A stretch of 64,000 nt of DNA from an uncultured Bacteroidales bacterium (GCA_949286415.1 CASEBV010000010.1:52834-116833), one strand, 5' to 3'. Shown: positions 26,482 to 37,118, numbered from the stretch's first letter. Notes: generated by a model from the sequence alone, not told the origin. A program made the numbers and translations.

Positions 26482-26565
26482 TAACCTTTGGATTGAGGAG
26501 GGGGGTGTGCCGCTTCGGCGGTACGGCGCCAACCTCCGGAAATGAACTAATAACTGTTGTCAATC

Positions 26566-28551
26566 ATGAGATATTCTTTTCTGGCGGCTCTGCTGCTTCT
26601 GCCGTCTGTACTTTTCGCGGAAAGCGTTGACAGGGACAGGGCCGGTAAAGTAGCCGATGCCTTCTGGAAGTCATCGCCGCTAACACGCTCTTCTTCCGGT
26701 CTTGAACTGGTCTATACAAGCGACATGCTTGATGCTTCGGCATCGACATTCTCTGCAAGGACATCCTCCGCCGGGGGACAGGCTCCTGCATGGTATGTCT
26801 ATGCCAATCCTTCCGGTCCAGGCTTTGTGATTGTGTCCGGAGATGATGTGGCTGAACCTGTCCTCGGGTATTCGTATGAAAGTGAATTCCCTGGTGGGCA
26901 GCTTCCTCCGAATTTCAGAGACTGGCTCGTGCATGCCGGTGACCAGATAGAGGCTGCGAGAGCTCTTGGCATCACGGCATCTCCAGAAATCGCCGCAAAG
27001 TGGAAAGAAACCCGTGCCGGAGAGGGCGATGTGGTCATGAGCCTTGAAACAGCGGACTGGGACCAGTCGGCTCCGTATTGGGATCTTTGTCCGAAGATAA
27101 ACGGCTGGGATACTTATACCGGATGTACAGCCACTGCTCTTGCCATCGTTATGCGATACTATGAGTGGCCGCAGAAAGGTTCGGGCTATGTCCCGGGATA
27201 TACTACGGCTACTTATGGGGTGAATGTCGACGGCATCCAGCTCGGCCATGAATATGACTGGGACAAAATGCCTCTTTCGTACAGCGGAAATACTACATCC
27301 GAACAGCAGCGTCAGGTGGCGGTGCTGATGCGGGACTGCGGTGTGATGCTCCAGTCTGACTATTGTCCTGAAGGATCAAGCGGTACGGGGGCATATCCTC
27401 AGAATATACCCTATGTGTTGTCCACATACATGGATTATGACAAATCGGCGCGCTATCTCAACAGAGATGACTATCCCACAGACCAGTGGCTGTCGATGGT
27501 CAAGTCGGAACTTGACAGGAATGTGCCGGTATATTATTCAGGCTACGGTGACGGTGGCGGACATGCATTCCTGCTTGACGGCTATACTTCCGGAGATTAT
27601 TTCGGCCTGAACTGGGGATGGAGCGGATATTATAACGGTTGGTTCAAGCTGGATGCACTTGACCCCGAAGGACTCGGTGCCGGGGGAGGTTCCGGCGGAT
27701 TCAATGAAGGCCAGGGGGCCATCTTCGGACTGAAGCAGGACGAAGGGGGGGACTATGTCGATGACATCGGCTTTGTAGAATTTACTGACGATTATGGCAA
27801 GTACTATTTCGGACTGGAGACAGACCGTAAAGTAGTCCGGAACCAGGAATTTGAACTTTCCTACGGGTTGCTCAGCAACCGCGGAAACACTGATTTTGCA
27901 GGAGATTTCCTGATTGCCGTAGTTGATCATGAGGGAAATATTGTTCAGAATCTTTCTCAAATGACTATACCGGCAGAAAACCCTCTTAAACCTGGATGGG
28001 GCTATAGAAATACATTTGAAACCAAGGTCACTTGTGCGATTGAGTCCGGGTACCGCATCCGCGCCCTGTGGCGCAGCGACAGGAATCCGAAATGGACACC
28101 TGCCATGGGCAACGAGGAGAAGGGCTGCGTCTGGGATCTTCTCATCGCCGATGAATATTCCGAGCCCCTTGACCCGATAGACGAGACTACATCCCTGTCA
28201 TACAGCAAGAAGGACAAGGTGCTCCGTCTGAGTGTGCCTGAGGATGTGACTGTCAGTCTCTTTGACGCCTCCAGCAACGACATAAGCCGCAACTGTCTGG
28301 TGGAAGGGACTGAGGTCAGCATCAACACGATGCTTCTGCCAGCAGGACCTTGCCGCCTTGAACTTTCAAGGGGTTCAGAAGTCAAGCGGCTGACATTCAC
28401 GATAACCGCTGCCGAAGAGACGGCAGTAAGGTCTGCAAATGCTGCGGATTACGGGGCAGACGCAGCATGGGACGGTCTTGATGCTGCCGGAGAATCCATG
28501 GTACACCGGCCTGTGCTGGTGCCGATACCGGTCCCGGCAGGCGTTTTATGA
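26566..28551 (+). CDS. C10 (streptopain/SpeB-like) cysteine protease
   Basis: 661 residues from the ATG at 26566. The signal peptide ends VLFAES at residues ~13-19. An N-terminal propeptide (about 20-160) has the VYANPSGPGFVIVSGDD and PVLGYS motif of the C10 prodomain. The mature papain-like domain has catalytic Cys187 in YTGCTATALAIVMRYYEWP, His333 in GGGHAFLLDGY, and the following NWGWSGYYNGWF. About 270 C-terminal residues form beta-rich modules of unknown role. Members are secreted or surface proteases; relatives in Bacteroides are linked with virulence and paired with small inhibitors. A lipoprotein gene follows 50 bases downstream. Confidence 0.93.
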   Translation: MRYSFLAALLLLPSVLFAESVDRDRAGKVADAFWKSSPLTRSSSGLELVYTSDMLDASASTFSARTSSAGGQAPAWYVYANPSGPGFVIVSGDDVAEPVLGYSYESEFPGGQLPPNFRDWLVHAGDQIEAARALGITASPEIAAKWKETRAGEGDVVMSLETADWDQSAPYWDLCPKINGWDTYTGCTATALAIVMRYYEWPQKGSGYVPGYTTATYGVNVDGIQLGHEYDWDKMPLSYSGNTTSEQQRQVAVLMRDCGVMLQSDYCPEGSSGTGAYPQNIPYVLSTYMDYDKSARYLNRDDYPTDQWLSMVKSELDRNVPVYYSGYGDGGGHAFLLDGYTSGDYFGLNWGWSGYYNGWFKLDALDPEGLGAGGGSGGFNEGQGAIFGLKQDEGGDYVDDIGFVEFTDDYGKYYFGLETDRKVVRNQEFELSYGLLSNRGNTDFAGDFLIAVVDHEGNIVQNLSQMTIPAENPLKPGWGYRNTFETKVTCAIESGYRIRALWRSDRNPKWTPAMGNEEKGCVWDLLIADEYSEPLDPIDETTSLSYSKKDKVLRLSVPEDVTVSLFDASSNDISRNCLVEGTEVSINTMLLPAGPCRLELSRGSEVKRLTFTITAAEETAVRSANAADYGADAAWDGLDAAGESMVHRPVLVPIPVPAGVL

Positions 28552-28601
28552 TACCGACATACGAAATTTGAATCCATAGAAACCAGAAATATCTGAAAAT
28601 T

Positions 28602-29018
28602 ATGAAAAAGAACACCATAATGACAATATGCAGAATGATGCTGCGTATTCCGCTGCTTCTGCTTGTCCCTCTGTTTTTTGCGGTGACATCATGTGAGGAG
28701 GTGGAAGAACCTCTTCCTCAGGAAAAACCGGGTGAAGATGAGCCAGATCCTGAACCGGAACCTGACCCTGAACCGGTTCAGAAACTTACATTTGTCTTTG
28801 TCGGGACTTCCGTTGACATCCCGCTCATAACAGGTCCGGATTTCAAGGAAGGGACTATTTTCTGGGGAGACAGCAAGGAGGAGCCATATTCGGAAAATGC
28901 CTCACATGATTACCCGGGGAACGGCACCTTTGAGGTTGTGGTAGAAACTCAAGATGCCGAAGAAATCCATTTTGACAATATTGCCGGTGTAACAAGCATA
29001 GACTTTTCGGAGTTCTGA
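28602..29018 (+). CDS. Small lipoprotein, PKD-like; possible partner of the C10 protease
   Basis: 138 residues. The lipoprotein signal ends VTSC (Cys31), followed by an acidic proline-rich linker (E-P-D repeats, about 33-58). The rest is a single beta domain with TIFWGDSKEEPYSENASHDY, a PKD-like pattern, and a closing IAGVTSIDFSEF seen in Bacteroidota surface proteins. C10 proteases of Bacteroides are often encoded beside small inhibitors; position suggests that role, but the PKD-like fold does not specifically support it. The stop overlaps the menA start (TGATG). Confidence 0.75.
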   Translation: MKKNTIMTICRMMLRIPLLLLVPLFFAVTSCEEVEEPLPQEKPGEDEPDPEPEPDPEPVQKLTFVFVGTSVDIPLITGPDFKEGTIFWGDSKEEPYSENASHDYPGNGTFEVVVETQDAEEIHFDNIAGVTSIDFSEF

Positions 29019-29911
29019 TGCAGAAGCATACATTCAAGGATTGGCTTACGGCCGTGAGGCCGTGGTCATTTCCGGCGTCTGCCATGCCGGTAGCCGTTAC
29101 TCTCGGATATCTGTTTTCTGCCCATGCGGACATGGACTGGACGAATGGAGTCTGGGCCTTGCTGAACATTATTGTTTTTCATGCGGCGGGCAATACCTGG
29201 AGCGATTATTTTGATTTCCGCAAGAGAGTCGATGCCGATGACACATTCGGCGTCAGGACGCTTACTTCAGGACAGTTTACTCCGAAGGAGATTCTGGCTC
29301 TTTCACTGTCCCTGCTTGCGGCCGCGCTTGCAGGAGGTATCGGCCTCCTCCTGCGTACCGGCTTGCCCCTGTTGTATATTGGCCTGGCTGGAGCCGCCTG
29401 CTCGGTCTTCTATCCTTTCCTGAAGTACCATGCGCTCGGGGACTTTGTAATATTCGCCGCCTACGCCCTGCTGCCCATGCTTGGTACATCGTATGTGTGC
29501 ATTTCGGATTTTGACTGGACCGTGCTCTATCTTTCCGTGCCGGTAGGCCTTATCACGGTGGCCATCCTGCATTGCAACAATACCAGGGATATGGATACGG
29601 ACAGGCGTGCTGACATCAGTACCATAGCCATGAGGCTTGGCGGCCGTGTGTCGGTATGGCTCTACTGCATTGAGATTCTTCTGCCTTATGTCTGGCTTGC
29701 AGTCTGTGCTGCGGCAGGGCTTTTCCCCCTGTGGACTCTGCTTGTATGGTTGACCGTCATTCCCGCAATAATGAATGTGCGCATGGCTGCAGGGTATTTT
29801 TCCGACGGCCCTTCTGCAATAGCAAGTCTTGATGAGGCTACGGCCAAGCTGCAGCTGCTTTTCAGCCTTGTGCTTACACTGTCCTTTGTCATTGCGGGCC
29901 TGCTTTCGTGA
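29018..29911 (+). CDS. menA: 1,4-dihydroxy-2-naphthoate polyprenyltransferase
   Basis: 297 residues, UbiA superfamily, with eight to nine membrane helices. It attaches the polyprenyl tail in menaquinone synthesis. The first Asp-rich motif lies in NTWSDYFDFRKRVDADDTFG (residues ~58-77) and the second in NNTRDMDTDRRADISTIAMRLG (~187-208). The start KDWLTAVRPWSFPASAMPV is typical of MenA. Coupled by a one-base stop/start overlap to the small lipoprotein gene, although the roles are unrelated. Confidence 0.93.
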   Translation: MQKHTFKDWLTAVRPWSFPASAMPVAVTLGYLFSAHADMDWTNGVWALLNIIVFHAAGNTWSDYFDFRKRVDADDTFGVRTLTSGQFTPKEILALSLSLLAAALAGGIGLLLRTGLPLLYIGLAGAACSVFYPFLKYHALGDFVIFAAYALLPMLGTSYVCISDFDWTVLYLSVPVGLITVAILHCNNTRDMDTDRRADISTIAMRLGGRVSVWLYCIEILLPYVWLAVCAAAGLFPLWTLLVWLTVIPAIMNVRMAAGYFSDGPSAIASLDEATAKLQLLFSLVLTLSFVIAGLLS

Positions 29912-29927
29912 AGAAACATATCAGTGC

Positions 29928-30542
29928 ATGAACAGACTCGTTTTCTCGGTAATTCTCGCAGCCGTCCTGTGGACTGTCATGTTCTCTCCATGGACTGCTC
30001 CATATGTGAATTTCTGGTGGATGATGACAGGCTCCGCCTGCGTCCTGGCCCTGCTGTCTTTGTTTTTCGGAGCCGGATGGTGGAAGGGGCTCAGATGGTC
30101 ATGGACCGAGGTGCTTGCCGGAGCAGCACTTGCGGCGGCGCTTTGGGGCATTTTCTGGACCGGAGACAAGGTGTCTTCAATGCTGTTTGACTTTGCCCGG
30201 CCGCAGGTTGACCTTATTTATGGCATGAAGGAAGGGGAGTCTCCGTGGCTTCTGTCCGTCCTGATGGTTTTTCTGATAGGTCCCGCGGAAGAAATCTTCT
30301 GGAGAGGATATGTCCAGCGCACACTGTCTTCCCGATGGGGCGCTGATGCCGGATTCGCCGTCTCTGCTCTCCTGTATTCCCTTGTCCATGTGGGGTCATG
30401 CAATTTCATGTTGGTCATGGCTGCACTTGTTGCCGGTGTCGTATGGGGAGCTGTCTACAGATTTTTTCCGGAACATTTCCCGGCAGTCATTGTTTCTCAT
30501 GCCCTCTGGGATGCCGCAGTCTTTATATGGTTTCCGATTTAA
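29928..30542 (+). CDS. CPBP-family intramembrane metalloprotease (CAAX-like)
   Basis: 204 residues from the ATG at 29928, 16 bases after menA. Hydrophobic with about six helices. The CPBP/Abi motif 1 is GPAEEIFWRGYVQRTL (EExxxR, residues ~124-139), followed by LLYSLVHVGSCNFML (motif 2 His) and VIVSHALWDAAVF (motif 3, HxxxD). Members are glutamic-type or metal intramembrane proteases of the Rce1 class; bacterial roles are varied and the substrate here is unknown. Confidence 0.9.
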   Translation: MNRLVFSVILAAVLWTVMFSPWTAPYVNFWWMMTGSACVLALLSLFFGAGWWKGLRWSWTEVLAGAALAAALWGIFWTGDKVSSMLFDFARPQVDLIYGMKEGESPWLLSVLMVFLIGPAEEIFWRGYVQRTLSSRWGADAGFAVSALLYSLVHVGSCNFMLVMAALVAGVVWGAVYRFFPEHFPAVIVSHALWDAAVFIWFPI

Positions 30543-30614
30543 TTCGTATATTTGCCGGGGACGCTGGCCCCGGAGGATTCTCTCGTGGCGGTATCCCGAC
30601 AAGAATGTGGAGTT

Positions 30615-31718
30615 ATGCCGGTTTTAGAGAAAATAATAGTATCCAATTTCAGGAACATATCATTTCAGGAACTGATTTTTTCCCCGAAGATAAACTGCAT
30701 TTCCGGGAACAACGGTGAGGGCAAGACCAATCTGCTCGATGCCGTGTGGTATCTTTCCATGACAAAAAGCGCGTTTACGGCTTCTGACAGGTTCAATTTC
30801 AGATATGGCACTGACGAATTTTCGATTTCCGGCACTTACCGGATGGAGAACGGGCTTGACAGCCGATTTGCCATAAAGGTTGTGTCCGGCGGAGAAAAGA
30901 AGCTTCTTCGTGACGACAAGCCGTACGGGCGCATCTCGGAGCATATCGGAGTCCTTCCCATCGTGATGGTCTCTCCTGCGGATACAGCCCTTGTCAGCGA
31001 ATCAGGCGAAGAACGCCGCAGATTTGTGAATTCTGTCCTTTCACAGATGGACAGGGAATATCTGACGGCAGTCCAGCAATACAACAGGCTTCTTCTCCAG
31101 CGCAACAGGCTTCTCAAGGAATTTTCGGTCGACAGGGGACTGCTGTCTGCCTTTGACTCGAGGATGAAGGAGCCTGCATCCTATATATTTGAGTCAAGGA
31201 AGAAGTTTGCTGCAGACATAGCCCCGATAGTCTCAGGATATTACAGGGAATTGTCCGGAGGGGGCGAAGGCGTGTCCATAACCTACAGGTCCGACCTGGA
31301 AGGCGGGCCTGCCGATGAGATTCTTTCGGCATCTCTTGAAAAGGATGTCGCCCTCAGATATACTTCATGCGGAGTCCACAGGGATGATTTCATTTTTGAG
31401 ATGGACGGTTATCCGATACGTCGCTGCGGCTCCCAGGGACAGCAGAAGTCATTTCTTGTTTCTCTGAAGTTCGCCCAGTACGACATAATGAAACGGTCGT
31501 ATGGCTTTGCTCCGGCACTGCTGCTGGATGATGTCTTCGACAAGCTTGACATGAGCAGGATATCCAACCTTCTGTCCATGGTGACAGGAAATGATTTCGG
31601 CCAGATTTTCATAACTGACAGCAACAAAGTCCGGATGTCCGCCATGGTTGATTCCCTCACTGATGACAGGGCATATTTCGACTGCCGCGCAGGCAATTTT
31701 GAACGGTTGTGCTTATGA
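30615..31718 (+). CDS. recF: DNA replication and repair protein RecF
   Basis: 367 residues from the ATG at 30615 (MPVLEKIIVSNFRN). An SMC-like ATPase that loads RecA at single-strand gaps with RecO and RecR. Walker A is GNNGEGKTNLLDA (~residues 31-43). LVSESGEERRRFVNSVLSQMD and the signature RRCGSQGQQKSFLVSLKFAQ, with Walker B PALLLDDVFDKLD, complete the head. A TATATTTG -7-like box at 30547-30554 lies upstream. Its end overlaps the DUF721 gene by 4 bases. Confidence 0.96.
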   Translation: MPVLEKIIVSNFRNISFQELIFSPKINCISGNNGEGKTNLLDAVWYLSMTKSAFTASDRFNFRYGTDEFSISGTYRMENGLDSRFAIKVVSGGEKKLLRDDKPYGRISEHIGVLPIVMVSPADTALVSESGEERRRFVNSVLSQMDREYLTAVQQYNRLLLQRNRLLKEFSVDRGLLSAFDSRMKEPASYIFESRKKFAADIAPIVSGYYRELSGGGEGVSITYRSDLEGGPADEILSASLEKDVALRYTSCGVHRDDFIFEMDGYPIRRCGSQGQQKSFLVSLKFAQYDIMKRSYGFAPALLLDDVFDKLDMSRISNLLSMVTGNDFGQIFITDSNKVRMSAMVDSLTDDRAYFDCRAGNFERLCL

Positions 31719-32071
31719 CGGATTTTGACGACAATATCGGCAGCCATGTTGTGCTGAAGAAAAGGGAGCCCCAGAAAATTGACAATCTGGTGGAGCTTTG
31801 TCTCAGACATCTCAGGCTTGATGCCGGACTCAATGACCTTAGGATTTACAGGGCCTGGGACACCGTGTCCGGGGCATCGGAGTATACGGCGGACAAATAT
31901 TTCAGCAAAGGGACGCTTTTCTGCCGCATTACCTCCTCTGTGGTAAGGAGTATGCTTGTCCTCCGGAGGGAAGAACTTCTTCGTCAGCTGAACGAGGCTC
32001 TCAAAGATGAGTCTGACATTATTTCCGGACGGGGGCAGAGACTGGAAGTGAAGCGCCTTGTGCTGCGGTAG
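31715..32071 (+). CDS. DUF721 (DciA-like) protein
   Basis: 118 residues starting at an ATG that overlaps the recF stop. The DUF721 pattern is an N-terminal helix (LVELCLRHLRLDAGLNDLRIYRAWDTVSG) followed by strands (GTLFCRITSSVVRSMLVLRREELLRQLNEAL). The family includes DciA, which helps load the replicative helicase in many bacteria, and it is commonly next to recF, as here. That role is inferred. Confidence 0.85.
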   Translation: MTDFDDNIGSHVVLKKREPQKIDNLVELCLRHLRLDAGLNDLRIYRAWDTVSGASEYTADKYFSKGTLFCRITSSVVRSMLVLRREELLRQLNEALKDESDIISGRGQRLEVKRLVLR

Positions 32072-32119
32072 AGTTCGGCAAATGGCATTGGGGATTATTA
32101 TCAATAGACAGAAAATCAG

Positions 32120-33166
32120 ATGGACAGAATCAGAATTGTTGCGGACAGAAACATCCCGTTCCTTGAAGGGGTATTTGAACCGTATGCAGATGTTGAATAT
32201 ATAGACGGGAGGAAGATTTCCCGTCATGACGTCAAGGATGCTGACGCACTTATAATCCGGACCAGGACAAGATGCAATGCCGGACTTCTTGACGGGACAA
32301 AAGTTGCCATGATTGCCACTGCCACAATAGGTACCGACCACATAGACTTCGGATATTGCAATGCAAGGGGGATAGAGGTCCACAATGCGCAGGGCTGCAA
32401 TGCCGGGGGCGTGATGCAATATGTCTTTTCTGCGCTCTACGGCACCGCGTCAAGAAAATTCATAAAGCTGTCTCCCGGAGATACCATAGGAATAGTCGGG
32501 GCCGGCAATGTCGGCAAAAAAATAGAAAAGATGGCCAGGCACATCGGCTTCAATGTCCTGATATGTGATCCTCCGAGGGCGGAGAAAGAGGGTCCCGAGG
32601 GATTCTGCTCTCTTGAGCATCTGCTTCTCAATTCCAGGGTTGTCACACTGCATGTCCCTCTGAATGAGACTACACGCGGCATGGCTGATGAGAATTTCTT
32701 CAATCTGATGCGTCCGGGAGCATTTTTTATAAACACATCCAGAGGGGAGGTAATGTCAGACCGGGCTCTGATGGATGCGGTGCCCAAGCTCGGCCCCGTG
32801 ATAATCGATACATGGAACAATGAGCCCGACATAAACCGGGAACTGCTTGACATGACCGATATTGCGACTCCTCATATTGCCGGATATTCCTATCTCGGCA
32901 AGCAGAACGGGACGGCGTCTTCCGTGCAGGCCGTTGCACGCCATTTCGGGATAGAACCCCTGTATGATTTCTTCCCTTCCGGTGAAGGACCCGATTCTGA
33001 ACCGGTGCACCTTGATCTCAGGGGCAAGAACCAGGGGGAAATCACGTCAATTCTCCAATACAATTATCCGATTTTCACTGATGACTTTATGCTGAGGATA
33101 GATCCTGGAAGTTTTGAACGCCTCAGGACGGAATACCGCTATAGGAGAGAAATCTGCATTGACTGA
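32120..33166 (+). CDS. pdxB: 4-phosphoerythronate dehydrogenase
   Basis: 348 residues, D-2-hydroxyacid dehydrogenase family. It makes 2-oxo-3-hydroxy-4-phosphobutanoate in the DXP-independent pyridoxal phosphate pathway. The NAD site is TIGIVGAGNVGKKIEKMARHIGF (~115-137). The catalytic Arg is in FINTSRGEVMSD, and Glu/His follow in TWNNEPDIN and IATPHIAGYSYLGK. The N-terminal VADRNIPFLEGVFEP and a C-terminal dimerisation domain of ~70 residues are PdxB-specific. It lies 48 bases after the DUF721 gene. Confidence 0.94.
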   Translation: MDRIRIVADRNIPFLEGVFEPYADVEYIDGRKISRHDVKDADALIIRTRTRCNAGLLDGTKVAMIATATIGTDHIDFGYCNARGIEVHNAQGCNAGGVMQYVFSALYGTASRKFIKLSPGDTIGIVGAGNVGKKIEKMARHIGFNVLICDPPRAEKEGPEGFCSLEHLLLNSRVVTLHVPLNETTRGMADENFFNLMRPGAFFINTSRGEVMSDRALMDAVPKLGPVIIDTWNNEPDINRELLDMTDIATPHIAGYSYLGKQNGTASSVQAVARHFGIEPLYDFFPSGEGPDSEPVHLDLRGKNQGEITSILQYNYPIFTDDFMLRIDPGSFERLRTEYRYRREICID

Positions 33167-33250
33167 GTCCCGGGGGGATGCGGGATGACTCTGCCGTCCG
33201 TGTTGCACTTGTCCGTTGACTCTGCCCCTAAAGCCAAAGACGGCTGATAT

Positions 33251-33281
33251 TTTGAATTATTGCATTATGTTATTATCTTTG
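33251..33281 (+). promoter_or_regulatory. secA promoter
   Basis: TTTG at 33251-33254, a 19-base spacer, TATCTTTG at 33274-33281; the secA start is 38 bases further on. Confidence 0.75.
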
Positions 33282-33319
33282 CAAGATTTCGCACAATAAA
33301 TTAATTTAAGAGACAAGAT

Positions 33320-36300
33320 ATGGGATTTGCAGATATTTTCAAAAAGATATTCGGTACCAAGGCGGAGCGGGATTTGAAACAGCTTCAGCCTATTCTTGCC
33401 AAGGTGCTCGAAGCGTATGATTCAATAGACGGCTTGTCTGACGATGACCTCAGGGCAAAGTCTGCCGAACTCAGGCAGATAATCCGTGACAGGATCGCTG
33501 AAGACGAGGCCAGAATCGCTGAAATCAGACAGGAACTTGAAAAAGACATCGCCCTTGACGAGAAGGAGGCACTTGCCACAGAGTCCGACAAGCTTGTCAA
33601 GAAAGTTGATGATGAGATTGAACAGGTCCTCAATGAGATTCTGCCTCAGGCGTTTGCCGTGATGAAATCCACTGCCCGCAGGTTCAAGGAGAATGAAACA
33701 ATCAGGGTTAAGGCCACTGATTTCGACCGCACCCTCAGCACAACAAAGGACTTCGTGGAGATAGACGGTGACTACGCCGTATGGCACAACCACTGGATGG
33801 CCGGAGGAAATGAGGTGACATGGGATATGGTCCATTATGATGTGCAGCTCATCGGAGGTATTGTCCTTCATCAGGGCAAGATAGCCGAGATGGCGACAGG
33901 AGAGGGAAAGACCCTCGTGGCCACGCTTCCTGTATTCCTCAATGCGCTTGCCGGCAAGGGCGTGCATGTGGTGACGGTCAATGACTATCTTTCCAAGCGA
34001 GACTCGGAGTGGATGGGGCCGCTCTACATGTTCCATGGCCTTTCAGTGGACTGTATCGACAAGCATCAGCCGAACAGCGATGCCCGCAAGAAGGCATATG
34101 CCTGCGACATTACTTTCGGTACCAACAACGAATTCGGCTTCGATTACCTAAGGGACAACATGGCCGTGTCCATGAATGACCTTGTCCAGAGAAAACATCA
34201 CTATGCCATCGTCGATGAGGTGGACTCGGTCCTGATAGACGACGCCAGGACACCTCTCATCATTTCAGGTCCTGTGCCTAAGGGTGACGACCAGCAGTTC
34301 ATGGAGTTCAAACCATATGTGGAGAAGCTCTACAACAGCCAGAGGGCATTGGTTACCAGTACCTTGAACGAAGCCAAGAAACTGATTGCAGCAGGTGACG
34401 AGGCGGAAGGAGGCAAACTTCTGCTCCGTGCCTACAAGGGACTTCCGAAATACAAGCCGATCATCAAGTATCTCAGCGAGCCTGGCATCAAGCAGCTCCT
34501 CCAGAAGACGGAGAACTACTATATCCAGGACAACGAGAGGGAGATGCCGGTGGTGACCGACCCTCTGTATTTCGTCATCAACGAGAAGCAGCACTCCGTG
34601 GAGCTCACTGACAATGGTCAGGATCTGCTCGGCGGCCAGCTTTCAGACCCTAAGTTCTTCATCCTTCCGGATGTCGGCAGCGCTATTGCGGATGTCGAGA
34701 AAAGCTCCATGAGTGACCCGGACAAGCAGGCAAAGAAGGATGAGATAATGGCGGATTTCGCCCTCAAGTCGGAGAGGGTCCATACAGTAAACCAGCTCCT
34801 GAAGGCATATGCGATGTTTGAGAAAGACATCGATTATGTGATAATGGACAACAAGGTCAAGATTGTCGACGAGCAGACCGGCCGTATAATGGAGGGGCGC
34901 AGATGGAGCGACGGACTGCATCAGGCTGTCGAAGCCAAGGAGAATGTGAAGGTGGAGGCTGCCACACAGACATTCGCCACCATTACGCTGCAGAACTATT
35001 TCCGAATGTATCACAAGCTCGCCGGCATGACCGGTACTGCGGAGACTGAGGCAGGGGAGTTTTGGTCCATCTACAAGCTGGATGTTGTAGTCATCCCGAC
35101 CAACAGGCCTATAGCCAGGATTGACAACAACGACTTGATATACAAGACAAAGAAAGCCAAGTACGATGCCGTCATAAACAAGATAGTGGAACTCACTTCG
35201 GAAGGCCGTCCGGTGCTTGTGGGTACGACGGATGTGGAGACTTCCGAGCTCCTGAGCAGGATGCTCAAGCTCCGCGGCATCCAGCATCAGGTCCTGAATG
35301 CAAAGCAGCATGCACGGGAGGCGGAAGTAGTTGCACAGGCCGGGCAGAGGAGTACTGTCACAATTGCCACCAACATGGCGGGCCGTGGTACCGACATCAA
35401 GCTTTCGGATGAGGTCCGCAAGGCCGGCGGTCTGGCCATCATAGGTACAGAGCGTCACGACAGCCGCCGCGTCGACAGGCAGCTCCGCGGACGTGCCGGC
35501 CGACAGGGAGACCCGGGATCATCCACATTCTATGTCTCACTTGAAGATAAGCTCATGCGGCTCTTCGGCTCAGAAAGGATTGCCGCCGTGGTGGACAAGA
35601 TGGGCATGCAGGATGATGAGGCTCTTGAGAACAGCATGCTTTCAAGTTCCATAGAGAGAGCTCAGAAGAAGGTGGAGGAGAACAATTTCGGTATCCGCAA
35701 GAGACTCCTCGAATACGATGATGTGATGAACTCCCAGAGGGAAGTCATATATACAAGGCGCCGCAACGCGCTTTCCGGCGAGAGAGTTGAGATTGATGTC
35801 ATGAATATGATGCAGGACATGTCGGACATCGTGGTAGAAAGCTGTGAAGGCTATGACTATGAGTCCTTCACTGAGTTCGTGATGAGGTCCCTCTCCATTG
35901 ACCCGGGATTTGACGCCGAGTTCTACAGCAAGGCCAGGAAGCAGGAAATATCAGAACGCCTTTTCCACAATATGCTTGATGTCTACAAGAGAAGGATGGA
36001 CACCATGGTTCAGAAGGCATGGCCGGTTGTCAAGGATGTCTTTGAGAAGCAGGGGGCCATCTATCAGAATATTGCCATTCCTATTTCAGACGGCCGCAAG
36101 ATGATGACACTGTCTGTCAATCTCAAGAAGGCATACGAGACAGAAGGAAAGGAAATTGCCCGTTCCCTTACAAAGGCCATCACCCTTTATCAGATCGACG
36201 AACATTGGAAAGAGCATCTTCGTGATATGGATGACCTCAAGCAGTCGGTCCAGAATGCTACATACGAGCAGAAGGATCCTCTCCTCATATACAAGTTCGA

Positions 36301-36589
36301 GAGCTTCAATCTGTTCAAGAATATGCTCGAGTCGTTGAGCAAGGACATCCTGTCATTCCTGTTCAGGGCTTTCATTCCGCTCAGGGATGCTGCTCCAGTG
36401 CAGGCTCCTGCCCAGCAGCGCAAGCCGGACATGAGCCGGATGCAGACCAGCAGGACGGATCTTGTCACCAACGGAGGTGCCCCGAAGAGCAATGCTCCGG
36501 TACATGTGGAGAAGACTGTCGGGAGAAATGACCCTTGTCCATGCGGCTCCGGAAAGAAATACAAGAATTGTCACGGGCGTAATCTCTGA
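33320..36589 (+). CDS. secA: Preprotein translocase ATPase SecA
   Basis: 1,089 residues, the long Bacteroidota form. It drives proteins through SecYEG using ATP. Walker A is [11 protein letters not shown] (~residue 190) and Walker [21 protein letters not shown] (~296). The helicase part two has [21 protein letters not shown] and the arginine finger region [19 protein letters not shown]. An insertion in nucleotide-binding domain 1 (roughly 325-475) accounts for the extra length. The C-terminal zinc motif [16 protein letters not shown] binds SecB or lipids. A bactofilin gene follows. Confidence 0.97.
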   Translation: MGFADIFKKIFGTKAERDLKQLQPILAKVLEAYDSIDGLSDDDLRAKSAELRQIIRDRIAEDEARIAEIRQELEKDIALDEKEALATESDKLVKKVDDEIEQVLNEILPQAFAVMKSTARRFKENETIRVKATDFDRTLSTTKDFVEIDGDYAVWHNHWMAGGNEVTWDMVHYDVQLIGGIVLHQGKIAEMATGEGKTLVATLPVFLNALAGKGVHVVTVNDYLSKRDSEWMGPLYMFHGLSVDCIDKHQPNSDARKKAYACDITFGTNNEFGFDYLRDNMAVSMNDLVQRKHHYAIVDEVDSVLIDDARTPLIISGPVPKGDDQQFMEFKPYVEKLYNSQRALVTSTLNEAKKLIAAGDEAEGGKLLLRAYKGLPKYKPIIKYLSEPGIKQLLQKTENYYIQDNEREMPVVTDPLYFVINEKQHSVELTDNGQDLLGGQLSDPKFFILPDVGSAIADVEKSSMSDPDKQAKKDEIMADFALKSERVHTVNQLLKAYAMFEKDIDYVIMDNKVKIVDEQTGRIMEGRRWSDGLHQAVEAKENVKVEAATQTFATITLQNYFRMYHKLAGMTGTAETEAGEFWSIYKLDVVVIPTNRPIARIDNNDLIYKTKKAKYDAVINKIVELTSEGRPVLVGTTDVETSELLSRMLKLRGIQHQVLNAKQHAREAEVVAQAGQRSTVTIATNMAGRGTDIKLSDEVRKAGGLAIIGTERHDSRRVDRQLRGRAGRQGDPGSSTFYVSLEDKLMRLFGSERIAAVVDKMGMQDDEALENSMLSSSIERAQKKVEENNFGIRKRLLEYDDVMNSQREVIYTRRRNALSGERVEIDVMNMMQDMSDIVVESCEGYDYESFTEFVMRSLSIDPGFDAEFYSKARKQEISERLFHNMLDVYKRRMDTMVQKAWPVVKDVFEKQGAIYQNIAIPISDGRKMMTLSVNLKKAYETEGKEIARSLTKAITLYQIDEHWKEHLRDMDDLKQSVQNATYEQKDPLLIYKFESFNLFKNMLESLSKDILSFLFRAFIPLRDAAPVQAPAQQRKPDMSRMQTSRTDLVTNGGAPKSNAPVHVEKTVGRNDPCPCGSGKKYKNCHGRNL

Positions 36590-36603
36590 TTTCAGTCAAT
36601 AAT

Positions 36604-37092
36604 ATGATTTTTATAAAAAAACATAATAAAGCAAAGAATATGGGAAAGTCTGAACCGCAAGTTAATATCAATTCCGTAAGCAGGATTTCATCAGGCACAT
36701 ATATCAACGGTGAGATGAGATCATCTTCCGACATCCGTGTCGACGGCGGCTTTGAAGGGAAACTGTATACGGACGGCAAAGTCGTAGTGGGAGAAACAGC
36801 TGAAGTCAATGGGGATGTGGTATGTACAAATATTGACATCTGGGGCAAAGTCGGAGGCAATCTGATTATCAAGGACACTACATCTCTCAAGGCCGGATGC
36901 GCCGTAAACGGAAATCTTAAGGTCAGAAAGCTCATTGTGGAGCTGGATTCTGTCTTCAACGGCACATGCAAGATGATAACGGTCGAGGAGTACGAGACCA
37001 TGGCCAAGGAATATCGTCCTGATACTGCGCAGAAGGCTGCGGACAAAGCCCAGCAGAGCAAAGACAAGGCTTCTGTCCAGGACAGGAAATAG
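36604..37092 (+). CDS. Bactofilin (polymer-forming cytoskeletal protein)
   Basis: 162 residues. The bactofilin core spans about residues 25-125, with a repetitive right-handed beta-helix rhythm: GTYINGEMRSSSDIRVDGGFEGKL, then VVVGETAEVNGDVVCTNIDI and GGNLIIKDTTSLKAGCAVNGNL. Bactofilins self-assemble into non-polar filaments linked to cell shape and envelope sites. The tail is charged and disordered (QKAADKAQQSKDKAS). An alternative start is the ATG at 36640. It is 14 bases after secA, probably cotranscribed. Confidence 0.92.
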   Translation: MIFIKKHNKAKNMGKSEPQVNINSVSRISSGTYINGEMRSSSDIRVDGGFEGKLYTDGKVVVGETAEVNGDVVCTNIDIWGKVGGNLIIKDTTSLKAGCAVNGNLKVRKLIVELDSVFNGTCKMITVEEYETMAKEYRPDTAQKAADKAQQSKDKASVQDRK

Positions 37093-37118
37093 CTGTAGAT
37101 TTTTATTGGAATTATCTG

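Noticed and set aside
28602..29018. Lipoprotein as a confirmed staphostatin-like inhibitor
   Set aside because: Only the position suggests it; the sequence looks PKD-like and has no recognisable inhibitor motif, so it is listed as a possible partner only.
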